In this document: positions 28,001 through 33,939 of the stretch, piece after piece | Layout: the number at the start of each line of letters is the position of its first letter | Numbering within the stretch: position 1 is the stretch's first letter | From: Pseudomonadales bacterium | GTDB lineage: Bacteria; Pseudomonadota; Gammaproteobacteria; Pseudomonadales; Azotimanducaceae | Assembly (NCBI GenBank): GCA_041395945.1 | Contig: JAWKZN010000001.1 | Span: forward strand, 2,666,001-2,730,000 | Direction: 5' to 3' | DNA: 64,000 nucleotides | Program-made: the position numbers and the translations under genes | The notes under the pieces: generated by a model | Told to the model about the DNA's origin: nothing | Databases searched by the model: none | Seen by the model: the letters and a program-made list of their open reading frames with translations, nothing else

Positions 28001-29108
28001 TCAGAACCTGAACTTCAACGGTATCGATCAGCCCGCTGTCGAGATCCGCATCCTGATCCATGACATCGATGAATATGGGGTCACCGCTCTTGAAGAGACT
28101 GCCGGTGCGCAGGTCGATGCTGCCGGGTACTGTCAGCGTAGTACCTGTGAAAGTCACCGGTATCGGCAGGTCGCTGTAGCCTGCTCCGGCATCACATTGC
28201 GCTGTACCCACAGTCACAGAACCCGCACCAGCACCGGGAGCGGAGGCCTGCAGAAGAACGAGAGTCGCATCACCCGGCGCACCACCCCCGGGGGGTGTCG
28301 CGGTCAGCGTGAAGGTCTGCATAAATGTCAGGCCACCGCTGTCCGTGGCGGTGACAGTTACGGTGACACTGGTACCCAGCGGCAGGCTTTCTGTATCGAG
28401 AAGTTTGAGCATGCTGCCGACGATTTCGAATCGTGAATCGTCCACCCCGAAGCTGTGGCTGTCGCCGCTGTCCGGATCGCTTACCACCAGAGTACCCACT
28501 GGTGCACCCGGAGTGCTGGCGTCAAACCCCGTACTCGAAAGGGTTAGCGCCGTGGGCGCTTCGTTCAGGTCGTTGACCGTGATGGACAGATTGACCAGGC
28601 GCGACGCACCTGCGGAATCTGTGACAAGCACAGCAACAGTGGTCAGTGGCGTGGCTTCGAAATCCAGCGTAAATCCGGTCGCGAGCCGGAGTTCGTTGCC
28701 AACGATCTCGAAATTCGGATCGCTGGTGGAGAATGTGTGGCTGTCAGCCGGGTCGAGATCGAAGGCACTGAGCAGGCCAATGGCACCTGCGGTGTTTTCA
28801 TCGATGTCTGCCGGATCGACCGCCGCGCCGTAGGGGGCGCTGTTGCCGGCGGCGGGATCAGTGATGAGGGTGCTGCCGGCACTGACCGAGTAGTCTGTGC
28901 CGCCCACCTGATAGCTGGCCGTGGCAAGGTTGGTGAAAGGTGTGTTGGGCGGAATCGCCCAGCTTTCGCCAGAAATCACCGCCCACGCGAGCAGGCCGGC
29001 GCAGAGCAGCCTTTCGGCCACACTGCGCAGACCCAGTAACGCAGATGGCGGACGCTGCTTGCGCTGCGTCCGCCCTCCGCGTTCCGCTCTCGTGTTCGGA
29101 ACTGGCAT
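22068..29108 (-). CDS. Giant multidomain surface protein with C-terminal outer-membrane barrel-like region
   Basis: A 2346-residue exported protein; function unknown. A signal peptide spans about residues 25-51 (LLCAGLLAWAVISGESWA). Then come cadherin-like repeats at ~80-275 (DIDENTAGAIG, LVNLSITVNDLNEAPTALTL), and two related ~290-residue modules at ~285-570 and ~578-865, each with GDxIFxxVxDxDxDLD and GxPYxLxxGSRGxxFTV. A DUF11-like domain at ~866-995 (DVVGIGDLLQYQVLV) and a carboxypeptidase-regulatory/SdrD-B-like domain at ~1005-1075 (VRVWLEDGTYVVTDAEGKYH) follow, then further beta-rich segments to ~1530. From about 1560 to the end there are alternating amphipathic strands with many aromatic girdle residues and short turns (GYRQEGWNASSRIEFHQGDQ), as in outer-membrane barrels. 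No LPXTG or OmpA peptidoglycan motif is seen. It is the last gene of a four-gene minus-strand operon, 22 bp after the preceding stop. The start ATG has only a weak ribosome binding site. Confidence 0.85.
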   Translation of the reverse strand: MPVPNTRAERGGRTQRKQRPPSALLGLRSVAERLLCAGLLAWAVISGESWAIPPNTPFTNLATASYQVGGTDYSVSAGSTLITDPAAGNSAPYGAAVDPADIDENTAGAIGLLSAFDLDPADSHTFSTSDPNFEIVGNELRLATGFTLDFEATPLTTVAVLVTDSAGASRLVNLSITVNDLNEAPTALTLSSTGFDASTPGAPVGTLVVSDPDSGDSHSFGVDDSRFEIVGSMLKLLDTESLPLGTSVTVTVTATDSGGLTFMQTFTLTATPPGGGAPGDATLVLLQASAPGAGAGSVTVGTAQCDAGAGYSDLPIPVTFTGTTLTVPGSIDLRTGSLFKSGDPIFIDVMDQDADLDSGLIDTVEVQVLTSDGDSELLRLAETGPGSARFVGYLQTGPGASVAGDCALGAAVNVSFTVSYVDAFNPGDLASTAGVINPLSRVFLATTGQAVDSTRLELLDSTSGAPASVTGETAGVAFPAAVFSGETAIDALGNQYGFPAGTYRFPAVAAGAYRLLVTPPNRFRFPSTLPDSALQALPGAPYRLSPGSRGAVFTVTGPAFGVDVPLDLAPLVPTPAALEVLTLAPGTTGASSLYVSPTQCFDGSAFTPAPMPVDRLGTAITVPGTQPLLEAGRFNRGDTIFLRVNDPDQDLDPFAPDWIEVVVTAADGDRERVRLQETAASSGIFSGYLQTSRVAGASSDCSLNTAAGSSAVIGYTDPDDGSDAIAFTALLDPGFTTFSSSNGAPVDGVQVTLLDAVTGLPAQGRTFAADGVTPFPTTVTSGGTATDAAGVSITFAPGSFYFPYLLPGNYRFEVSAPIEYRFPSVREDAELDALPGGPYQLAAGSRGDAFTVAAGQSFEFDLPLDPLTVDVFVSKQASRDVVGIGDLLQYQVLVQDPEAVVQSTFSVVDELPYGFRYVAGSAQINGAAAADPQISGDGRTLRFTDVAFDNASAAVKYVVEVTIGAKLGRARNSASATGMAIGSSNTAFADVTVREDLLQSKAILIGQIYDGACDAGADRQGLAGVRVWLEDGTYVVTDAEGKYHIEGVTPGTHVVQVDEASLPETHELIACEQNTRFAGSVRSQFVDVAAGSMWRADFHTRPKAPAESLLRAQLFARLEAETVMHRLVVAGGSVPVQALTAVVMLPTGARYVPGSLALDGASLADPSGADSGALTIRLGERTAAFENNLVFETRVDAGVESLSTKAMLMFETPADGKQKTPVLITELALNWPDSLAEPNGEVLEGGAEAVRAKVYEPSKGELMARSEPVGVKVSAPPVAERSAYRIPEVSDGRAPAFDRNWLSAQTVGNQLVWPLPGYNPRMPVITVAAKHEAGYRAHVLVNGELVNPLNFSGTTVDRARGVALSRWDNVSILEGDNQIEVRLEPLQAASAEQQTAQTPDDVQMRTSVRFGTAPVRAEFLAERSQLVADGITAPVIAVRLFDRTGQPARPGLTGEFSVAPPYQIRNPERQFDAAAATQQQSIDRYLVREDGIAYVELEPTTVTGEVQLGFEFDAVRRDLIRARLKPGARDWILIGLAEGTVGYNDVSGNLQGLDAAGIEDDTFSEGRMAFYAKGVVRGQWLLTAAYDTDKETDQQLRQQIDPNRFYTLYGDGAQQRYDAESGEKLYLKVERDAFAALFGDFDTGFDAAELTKYTRTLTGAQASYYGGKIEANGFASDTGFAFVFDEIPGDGTSGVYRLSQRSLVVNSERIRIVTRDRFHPEQITSEVSLSRYLDYTIDYDAGTVIFKQPVMSQDENLDNTFIQVEYEVRSGGGSQLVAGGRVAWRLDDRESRIAMTYIDDQTQGQGGNLVGADLQWEFQTGTTLRAEVARSDTDLLGSGDAYLLEVAQRAGDLAGRAYVREQDAAFGFGQQSTVERGTRRYGVEGEYRLTEDLLMRAEAFQQDDLVNDGSRTVLDSAAEYRMGDTRFTGGLRAVRETVATGEDLDANQVTFGVMQGLLDDRLRLRSDAEVAIDKTDNTDYPDRLVLGADYLLSDKVTLSGEQEFTFGNFRDTQDTRFGVKARPWNGADISSSLQRQMTENGERLFATTGLLQQWKLGDRWSLDVGTDRVQTLQRAPQADDADELLANPTLPPASGSINDDFTAFFTGVGYRQEGWNASSRIEFHQGDQADKWNLLAGVSRRLADGRVTSGSLAALFEEREDGSLHNRTDIRWGLALRPFESPWTLLNRLDLAFDELRSNAFDTRSRKMVNNTNLNYKPAGGGQLSLQLGVKYLVETIDDDNYDSVTALYGAEYRRDFNPRWDWGAQVAALHSLESKVMRYSAGLSVGRSFLENTWMSIGYNFVGFDDSDFAAAEYTAKGPFMKLRVKVDQGDLARFLDFVGGRPQP

Positions 29109-29130
29109 CAGTATTTCAGGATTCGATCAA

Positions 29131-30483
29131 TCAGTTGACCGTTTCCACCGTCACGAAGTAGGCAATGAAGCCATCTTCTCCTGCTGCGCAGTCACCAAAG
29201 GCGACGTCCACTTCCAGCTGGGGGAAGTTGGCGTCTGCGCCGTTCTGGGTACCCGCGGTATAGGGCAGGTCGGTACCGAAGCCCGCGCAGTTCTCGCGGT
29301 GTACCAGATCGAGATCAGTTACGCCCGTAAGCGAGAATGTGGCGTTCACGACTGGAATTCCGGTGTCGAGGTCGAAAGTCACCGAGGCGGGCACGTTCAC
29401 TGCTGCTGCACCCGTATTCCCTTCGTCGACAGGCTCGGTGAGCAGAAGGCCCACATCCGGGATGTCGTCGGTGATCTGCAGGGACTGGGCTGTGAAGGTG
29501 GTGTCGTTGTTACGCACACCGACCACATAGAGGATCACGGCACCGGGGATCGCCTTGGGTTCCACACCCGCATTCAAAGCACCTGCGCCGTCGTAGCGGT
29601 TGCCGCTGATCGGGTCATAGATGACCTCGGCAAATTTTGCGACCAGTATGTTCACACCCTGGACTACGAAGCCCGAGCTGTCCGAATTCTGACCGTTGCT
29701 GGCCACATCAGCGCCTGCCACAACGGCGAAGGCGAAGAAGTTGTAGCGCAGGTCTTCACTGTTGGCAGATGAGCCATCACGGAACACGGTTTCCACCGCA
29801 GCGGTGTTCGGGTTGTTGGTCCCGGCCTGGCCGGGCGAAGCATTACCGCTGTCGTCCGCGGCAATCGCAGCACCCCCCGTGGCAACCGCTGCAACCAGGG
29901 TATAGGTCGCATAGTCGTCCGCGGCAGCAGTGCCCGGGACCTCGACGACAAGCACCAGTTCGATGGTGTCGTCTTCGATGACCGCGGGCAGGCTGTAGAT
30001 ACCGTTGCCGTCCGGGACCAGCACCGTGTCGACACCGTCGTCGTAGAGCTGGTTGGCGTTGGCATCAATCGCCAGAGTCAGGGTCACCTCATCGAAGAAG
30101 GTTCCGCCCACCGGCGAAAAGGTGTTCACCTGGGTGGCATTCTGATCGACGATGGCCAGGACGATATCCGACGCCGCGTTGGAGGTGTTGGTCACTGTGT
30201 AGTTCGCAGCTGGCACTCCCGAGAGAGTGGCGTACTGCTGACCTGCGGTGACGGTTACCCAGTTCGCATCGGTCGCGGTGACGTCCACCGCAAGAGCACG
30301 GTCCACCTGGAAACTGACAGCGTCGATCAACTGCGGCTGGGCGCCACCGTTGACGCTGTAGTTCAGCGTGACCGAATTGGTTACCGTAGTGCCTGCATCG
30401 GTACCGATAGCCAGCACCGGCATCGCGCCGGATATGGCCAGAGCGGCGAGGGCCGTTCTGCAGGTGCGTTTGAAGTACTGCAT
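29131..30483 (-). CDS. Exported DUF11-like beta-rich protein (450 aa)
   Basis: A 450-residue protein with a clear signal peptide (ALAALAISGAMPVLA, cleavage near residue 25). The mature chain starts IGTDAGTTVTNSVTLNYSV and is acidic, Val/Asp/Asn/Thr-rich and almost free of lysine, typical of secreted beta-sandwich proteins. A DUF11-like segment near residues 275-375 includes VEPKAIPGAVILYVVGVRN and ITDDIPDVGLLLTEP. Only two cysteines are seen near the C-terminus (RENCAGF, FGDCAAG). AAGGAA lies upstream of the ATG. It is the third gene of the operon that ends with the giant barrel protein. I assign no function. Confidence 0.82.
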   Translation of the reverse strand: MQYFKRTCRTALAALAISGAMPVLAIGTDAGTTVTNSVTLNYSVNGGAQPQLIDAVSFQVDRALAVDVTATDANWVTVTAGQQYATLSGVPAANYTVTNTSNAASDIVLAIVDQNATQVNTFSPVGGTFFDEVTLTLAIDANANQLYDDGVDTVLVPDGNGIYSLPAVIEDDTIELVLVVEVPGTAAADDYATYTLVAAVATGGAAIAADDSGNASPGQAGTNNPNTAAVETVFRDGSSANSEDLRYNFFAFAVVAGADVASNGQNSDSSGFVVQGVNILVAKFAEVIYDPISGNRYDGAGALNAGVEPKAIPGAVILYVVGVRNNDTTFTAQSLQITDDIPDVGLLLTEPVDEGNTGAAAVNVPASVTFDLDTGIPVVNATFSLTGVTDLDLVHRENCAGFGTDLPYTAGTQNGADANFPQLEVDVAFGDCAAGEDGFIAYFVTVETVN

Positions 30484-30522
30484 TGCTAGTTCCTTTTCTT
30501 CAGTGCGTTAGTTACGAGAGAG

Positions 30523-31029
30523 TCACTTGAGTCGAACATTGAAGGTGACGAACCCTTCTTCCGACGGAGCAAGCTCCGGCAGAAACGTCCAGCGGATGGC
30601 CTGGTAGTCCTTCGCAGAGGCGACGACTTCCTCACCATTCAGCAGAACCGTCAGCGCTTCGGGCACATCGAAATGCACGCCGTCCACCGAGAAGAGAATC
30701 TCGGTGCCGGCGCCGAAAGCGCTCCCTTCCAGATACTCCGTGTCGGCAGGTACCGGATTGGTGATCACGACGCTCCCCGCATCGATCGCTTCCGTGCCCC
30801 GGTTGCGGAAGCGGATCGAATAGCGCAGCTCGTCTCCCGGCACGACGCGGTCCGCGTCGACCAGGCGCCGCTCTACCGCGCCCGCTTCGTTAACAAAGGC
30901 TTCCACCTTCTTCACAGAGTTTTCGAGCTTCACTTCCGCCGCTGCCGAAACAGCAAGGAGGAGGCTCAAGGTGGCAACCATGGAGCAGGCCAGTTTCCGC
31001 GCCGTGTTGCGTGTCTGTGCTTGCGTCAT
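30523..31029 (-). CDS. Small exported DUF11-like protein (168 aa)
   Basis: A 168-residue protein with a signal peptide (KLACSMVATLSLLLAVSAAA, then EVKLENS). The mature part is a single beta-sandwich-like domain with DUF11-type wording: VVPGDELRYSIRFRNRGTEA, then VVITNPVPADTEYLEGSA and a C-terminal EEGFVTFNVRLK. The ATG at 31029 has a GGAGAAAAGAG ribosome binding site; the longer open frame upstream lacks a signal sequence. It is the second gene of the four-gene operon, 40 bp after the first and 39 bp before the third. It could be a chaperone, adaptor or structural subunit for its neighbours; that is inference. Confidence 0.82.
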   Translation of the reverse strand: MTQAQTRNTARKLACSMVATLSLLLAVSAAAEVKLENSVKKVEAFVNEAGAVERRLVDADRVVPGDELRYSIRFRNRGTEAIDAGSVVITNPVPADTEYLEGSAFGAGTEILFSVDGVHFDVPEALTVLLNGEEVVASAKDYQAIRWTFLPELAPSEEGFVTFNVRLK

Positions 31030-31069
31030 CTCTTTTCTCCTGTGTGTGTTGTCCGGCTGACGCCGGTTC

Positions 31070-32176
31070 TCATCTAATGGCGGCATCAAAGGTGATGCTG
31101 ATCGCAGGCGAACCCCCGGTGATAACACCGAGGGTCGCCTGGATCGTCTGGGTCCCGGCATTGAAGCCGGTGTTATCCGTTCCGGCAGGTGCGAAGTCGT
31201 CGTCCGCATCCTCGCCGGGCGGCAGCGCCGACACCGCAAGGGTGCCGGGCTGGTATTCGAGTTCGACCGGAATAGCGTCGGTAATGACCAGGCTCTCGGC
31301 GTCGCCTGTGCCGGTCACACTCACATCGATCTGATAGGTGATCACCGAGCCCGGCACGAGGGTGGTACCGCCAAATGGATCCACGATCAGAACGGCGGTT
31401 TTGGTGATGTTCACGACCGCCGCGCTGACCTGGTATCGCCCTTCCGCGCGGATCAGCAGATTGGCGGTATCGTGGCTCGTGCCGACCACAGCGGTGACGT
31501 TGCCACCACCAGACTCTCTGGGATCTCCGCCGCCAGCATAGCTGGTGCCTGCAGGCGGGAAGGCAGGGTTGGCGGGATCATCCGTGCCGGCGTTGCTGTA
31601 GAGGGTCAGACTCACTGCCCGCAGCTGTACGGCGCCCTGTTCGTTGGCCGGATGGGCGCCGATGCTGCTTTCCACGTAGACGATCAGCGAGGCATCCTCG
31701 GCGAGCAGCGGATCGTTCGCGCCCGCGACATAAGCGGTGTCATCGCCGATCTGCAGGCCGGCTATCGAGTTACTTTCGAGGTAGATCTGGACCAGTGCGG
31801 GATCGAAGTCGTCACCGCCTACCCCATTGTCGGCGATCAGCCGGAATGTTTCGGATCCGTTACCGTTGTTGGTCAGCGTGAACTGCAGAATGGCACTCGC
31901 CTGACCGGCACTGACGCCGACCGGCCCCGCATCGTTGCTGACCACCACCGCGTTGAGCAGTTCGTCCACGAAAGTCTGACTGGGAAGGCTGATCACCGGG
32001 GTCTGGGGCACGCCGCCGATCTCGAAGCTCGCCTGGGCAGAATTGAGGATTTCGCGCCCGGCATCGGTACCCAATGCCTGCGAATTGGCACTCACTCCCA
32101 GTGTGAGTAACAGCGCGAACGCCAGATAAGTGACGCGTGCGACGCGATTGCGTCGCGAGCAATGGCTCGATTTCAT
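31070..32176 (-). CDS. Exported DUF11-like protein, first gene of the operon (368 aa)
   Basis: A 368-residue protein with a signal peptide (VTYLAFALLLTLGVSANSQA). The mature chain begins LGTDAGREILNSAQASFEIG, closely echoing the mature start of the 450-residue neighbour. The middle is a beta-rich domain (SAILQFTLTNNGNGSETFRL), followed by a DUF11-type region near residues 255-368 (GTTLVPGSVITYQIDVSVTG; ESLVITDAIPVELEYQPGTL). The chosen ATG (32176) is the last one before the signal peptide; the frame is open 90 codons further upstream through the leader, which I regard as non-coding. Composition is acidic and nearly lysine-free. Confidence 0.82.
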   Translation of the reverse strand: MKSSHCSRRNRVARVTYLAFALLLTLGVSANSQALGTDAGREILNSAQASFEIGGVPQTPVISLPSQTFVDELLNAVVVSNDAGPVGVSAGQASAILQFTLTNNGNGSETFRLIADNGVGGDDFDPALVQIYLESNSIAGLQIGDDTAYVAGANDPLLAEDASLIVYVESSIGAHPANEQGAVQLRAVSLTLYSNAGTDDPANPAFPPAGTSYAGGGDPRESGGGNVTAVVGTSHDTANLLIRAEGRYQVSAAVVNITKTAVLIVDPFGGTTLVPGSVITYQIDVSVTGTGDAESLVITDAIPVELEYQPGTLAVSALPPGEDADDDFAPAGTDNTGFNAGTQTIQATLGVITGGSPAISITFDAAIR

Positions 32177-32412
32177 GGCAGTACCTGGCCTCGTTGTCTG
32201 GTCAATCCTCAACCAAAACAGATGTTTACCTGTTGCGAAGGGCCAATCCGTGATCTGCGTCATATCTGCCGGAAATTTGGCACGAAGGCGCACCGGTGCT
32301 GAACCGGCAGCGCAACTGGCGGGGGATTGGCTGTAAATCTTCACAAGGGCGGCAATTCGGTGACACATCACCCCGCAAAAGGGGCAAGGGTCGTGCCAAA
32401 GGAGGGCGGTGC

Positions 32413-32472
32413 CGGAAATCCGTCGCTGCCGGGGCGTCCAGGCCACAGGGCGCGTGGCCCGACGGATTTCCG
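32413..32472. repeat. Nested perfect inverted repeat
   Basis: The outer arms are a perfect 13-bp inverted repeat (CGGAAATCCGTCG at 32413-32425 and its complement at 32460-32472). Inside lies a second perfect 6-bp stem, GGCCAC at 32441-32446 and GTGGCC at 32454-32459, with a 7-base loop. Together they could fold as a long cruciform or RNA hairpin in the leader of the DUF11/barrel operon. There is no T-run, so it is not a standard intrinsic terminator. Confidence 0.75.
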
Positions 32473-32490
32473 CGGCGGCCAGTCAGGGTG

Positions 32491-32508
32491 GCGTCAGAAT
32501 GCTGACGC
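32491..32508 (-). terminator. GC-rich hairpin after yheU (possible terminator)
   Basis: A perfect 7-bp stem (GCGTCAG / CTGACGC) with a 4-base loop, about 55 bp downstream of the yheU stop on the minus strand. No T-tract follows on either strand, so it could be a weak or Rho-assisted terminator or simply an RNA-stabilising hairpin. Confidence 0.3.
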
Positions 32509-32562
32509 TAACGCTGCAGGTCCGAATGTGGCATGGAGGGGATTGACGGGTGACGAAATCTG

Positions 32563-32787
32563 TCAGGTTTCGCGACGGTTTTTTGACACCGGCCGGATGT
32601 CGACGCTGTCGGTTTCCGGATCAAAGTCGATCTCCGCCTCGCCGCGGCGCAGCTGACGTCGCACCTGCTCGCATTTGCGCTCGAGGTCATGTTCCGAAGG
32701 CCCGTACTCGGTGCCTTCGCGCAGCACAAAAGACTCGATGATCCCGGCCAGCGCTGCCTCGGTGAGCGTCTCCAGAGGAATTTTCAT
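32563..32787 (-). CDS. yheU: UPF0270 family protein (YheU-like)
   Basis: A 74-residue cytoplasmic protein of the UPF0270 family. The family pattern is clear: MKIPLETLTEAALAGIIESF, VLREGTEYGPSEHDLERKCE, then VRRQLRRGEAEIDFD, close to E. coli YheU in length and spacing. Function unknown. The ATG at 32787 is where the family begins; the frame extends 29 codons upstream without homology. It is separated from the divergent response-regulator gene by about 300 bp. Confidence 0.88.
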   Translation of the reverse strand: MKIPLETLTEAALAGIIESFVLREGTEYGPSEHDLERKCEQVRRQLRRGEAEIDFDPETDSVDIRPVSKNRRET

Positions 32788-32978
32788 GCCACTCCCGACC
32801 GGCAGAGGATTTACACCACCCCGATCATCGCCCGGTGGCTCAGGATGGCTGAAGGACGACCAGACCACCGCCAAACAGTGACGCAGGCCGCATACCTGTA
32901 CTGAAGCTTTCGATTCTATCTTGAATTTGCCTGGCCAAGGTGCGTTACTTATCGAGCTGAATCAGTAGTTTAGTGACG

Positions 32979-33001
32979 TTCCATCAGGGTATTCCATCAG
33001 G
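32979..33001. promoter_or_regulatory. Direct repeat upstream of the response regulator gene
   Basis: Two identical 10-mers TTCCATCAGG (32979-32988 and 32992-33001), 13 bp start to start, lie about 85 bp before the response regulator start. OmpR-family regulators commonly bind tandem direct repeats, so this could be an autoregulatory site; a spacing nearer 10-11 bp would be more typical. No clear promoter boxes could be assigned with confidence. Confidence 0.3.
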
Positions 33002-33084
33002 ATAAGGAACCGCTTTGCGACTGGACAGGGCAGGACAGGACGGCGCGCTACGAAAGGACCGCGCTCCAAAAGGACAAGACAACC

Positions 33085-33792
33085 ATGGCCGAACAGGATC
33101 ACATACTCGTCGTCGAAGACGAACCCATCACCCGTAAACAGCTCGTCTCCTATCTGGAGGACGAAGGCTTCAAAGTCACCTCCACCGCATCAGGGGATGA
33201 TGTGCTGAAGCTGTTGACCGAGAAGGACATCATTCTGGTCCTGCTCGACATCAAGCTCCCCGGTAAGGATGGTCTCACGCTCACCCGCGAGATTCGCGCC
33301 CAGTCGGACATGGGCATCATTCTTGTGACAAGCAAGCAGGAACAGATCGATCGGATTCTCGGACTCGAAAGCGGCGCAGACGACTATGTGACCAAGCCCT
33401 TCGATCCCCGCGAACTGCTCAGCCGTGCCCGCAATCTCATCCGCCGGGTCCACATCCAGCAGAAGCAGCGCCGCAAGAACCACATCCGAAATTTCGAAGG
33501 CTGGCAGCTCGACCTCAACAAGCGTGAGCTGACCGCCCCGGACGGCACCAAGGCCACTCTGTCGGCCGGCGAATACCAGCTGCTGCTGGCCTTTATGGAA
33601 AAAGCCGGTGAAGTCATGAACCGCGATCAGCTCATGAACCGCATCCGCAACCGGGAATGGTTTCCGGACGATCGCTACATCGATGTGCTGGTCGGTCAGC
33701 TGCGCAAGAAGCTGGGTGAGCGCGCGGCCAACGCCAAGATCATCGCGACGATCCATGGCACGGGATACCTGTTCACACCGGAAGTGGTCTGA
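33085..33792 (+). CDS. OmpR/TorR-type two-component response regulator
   Basis: A 235-residue response regulator. The receiver domain (residues 5-120) has the acidic pair EDE near residue 11, the phospho-accepting aspartate in LVLLDIKLPGKDG, the conserved Thr/Ser in GIILVTSK and the lysine in DYVTKPFDPRELL. The C-terminal winged helix (~135-232) has FEGWQLDLNKRELTAPDG, LSAGEYQLLLAFMEKAGEVM and DRYIDVLVGQLRKKLGE. The closest resemblance by eye is TorR/ArcA-like. It stands 147 bp upstream of the giant hybrid kinase on the same strand and is a plausible terminal target of that protein's HPt domain (inference). Confidence 0.93.
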   Translation: MAEQDHILVVEDEPITRKQLVSYLEDEGFKVTSTASGDDVLKLLTEKDIILVLLDIKLPGKDGLTLTREIRAQSDMGIILVTSKQEQIDRILGLESGADDYVTKPFDPRELLSRARNLIRRVHIQQKQRRKNHIRNFEGWQLDLNKRELTAPDGTKATLSAGEYQLLLAFMEKAGEVMNRDQLMNRIRNREWFPDDRYIDVLVGQLRKKLGERAANAKIIATIHGTGYLFTPEVV

Positions 33793-33939
33793 ACGGTATC
33801 GCGACCCTTCGGATCGCGCTGACAGCTCCAGCCGATTGATCGCGGCCGCCGGTCTGGCGAAGACAGTGATCAGACCGGTCAAAGTTTCTGTCAGGCTGCA
33901 GCACAGACTGCTTCCCGGGGGTCGGGATCGGGGAATCCG

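Larger units (their letters stand above)
32177..32562 (-). other. Intergenic leader of the DUF11/barrel operon
   Basis: About 386 bp between yheU and the first operon gene, both on the minus strand. It should hold the operon promoter and 5' leader. It contains a small hairpin (32491-32508) and a nested inverted repeat (32413-32472), listed separately. I could not identify a convincing -35/-10 pair. Open frames crossing it on either strand lack ribosome binding sites and protein-like composition. Confidence 0.6.
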
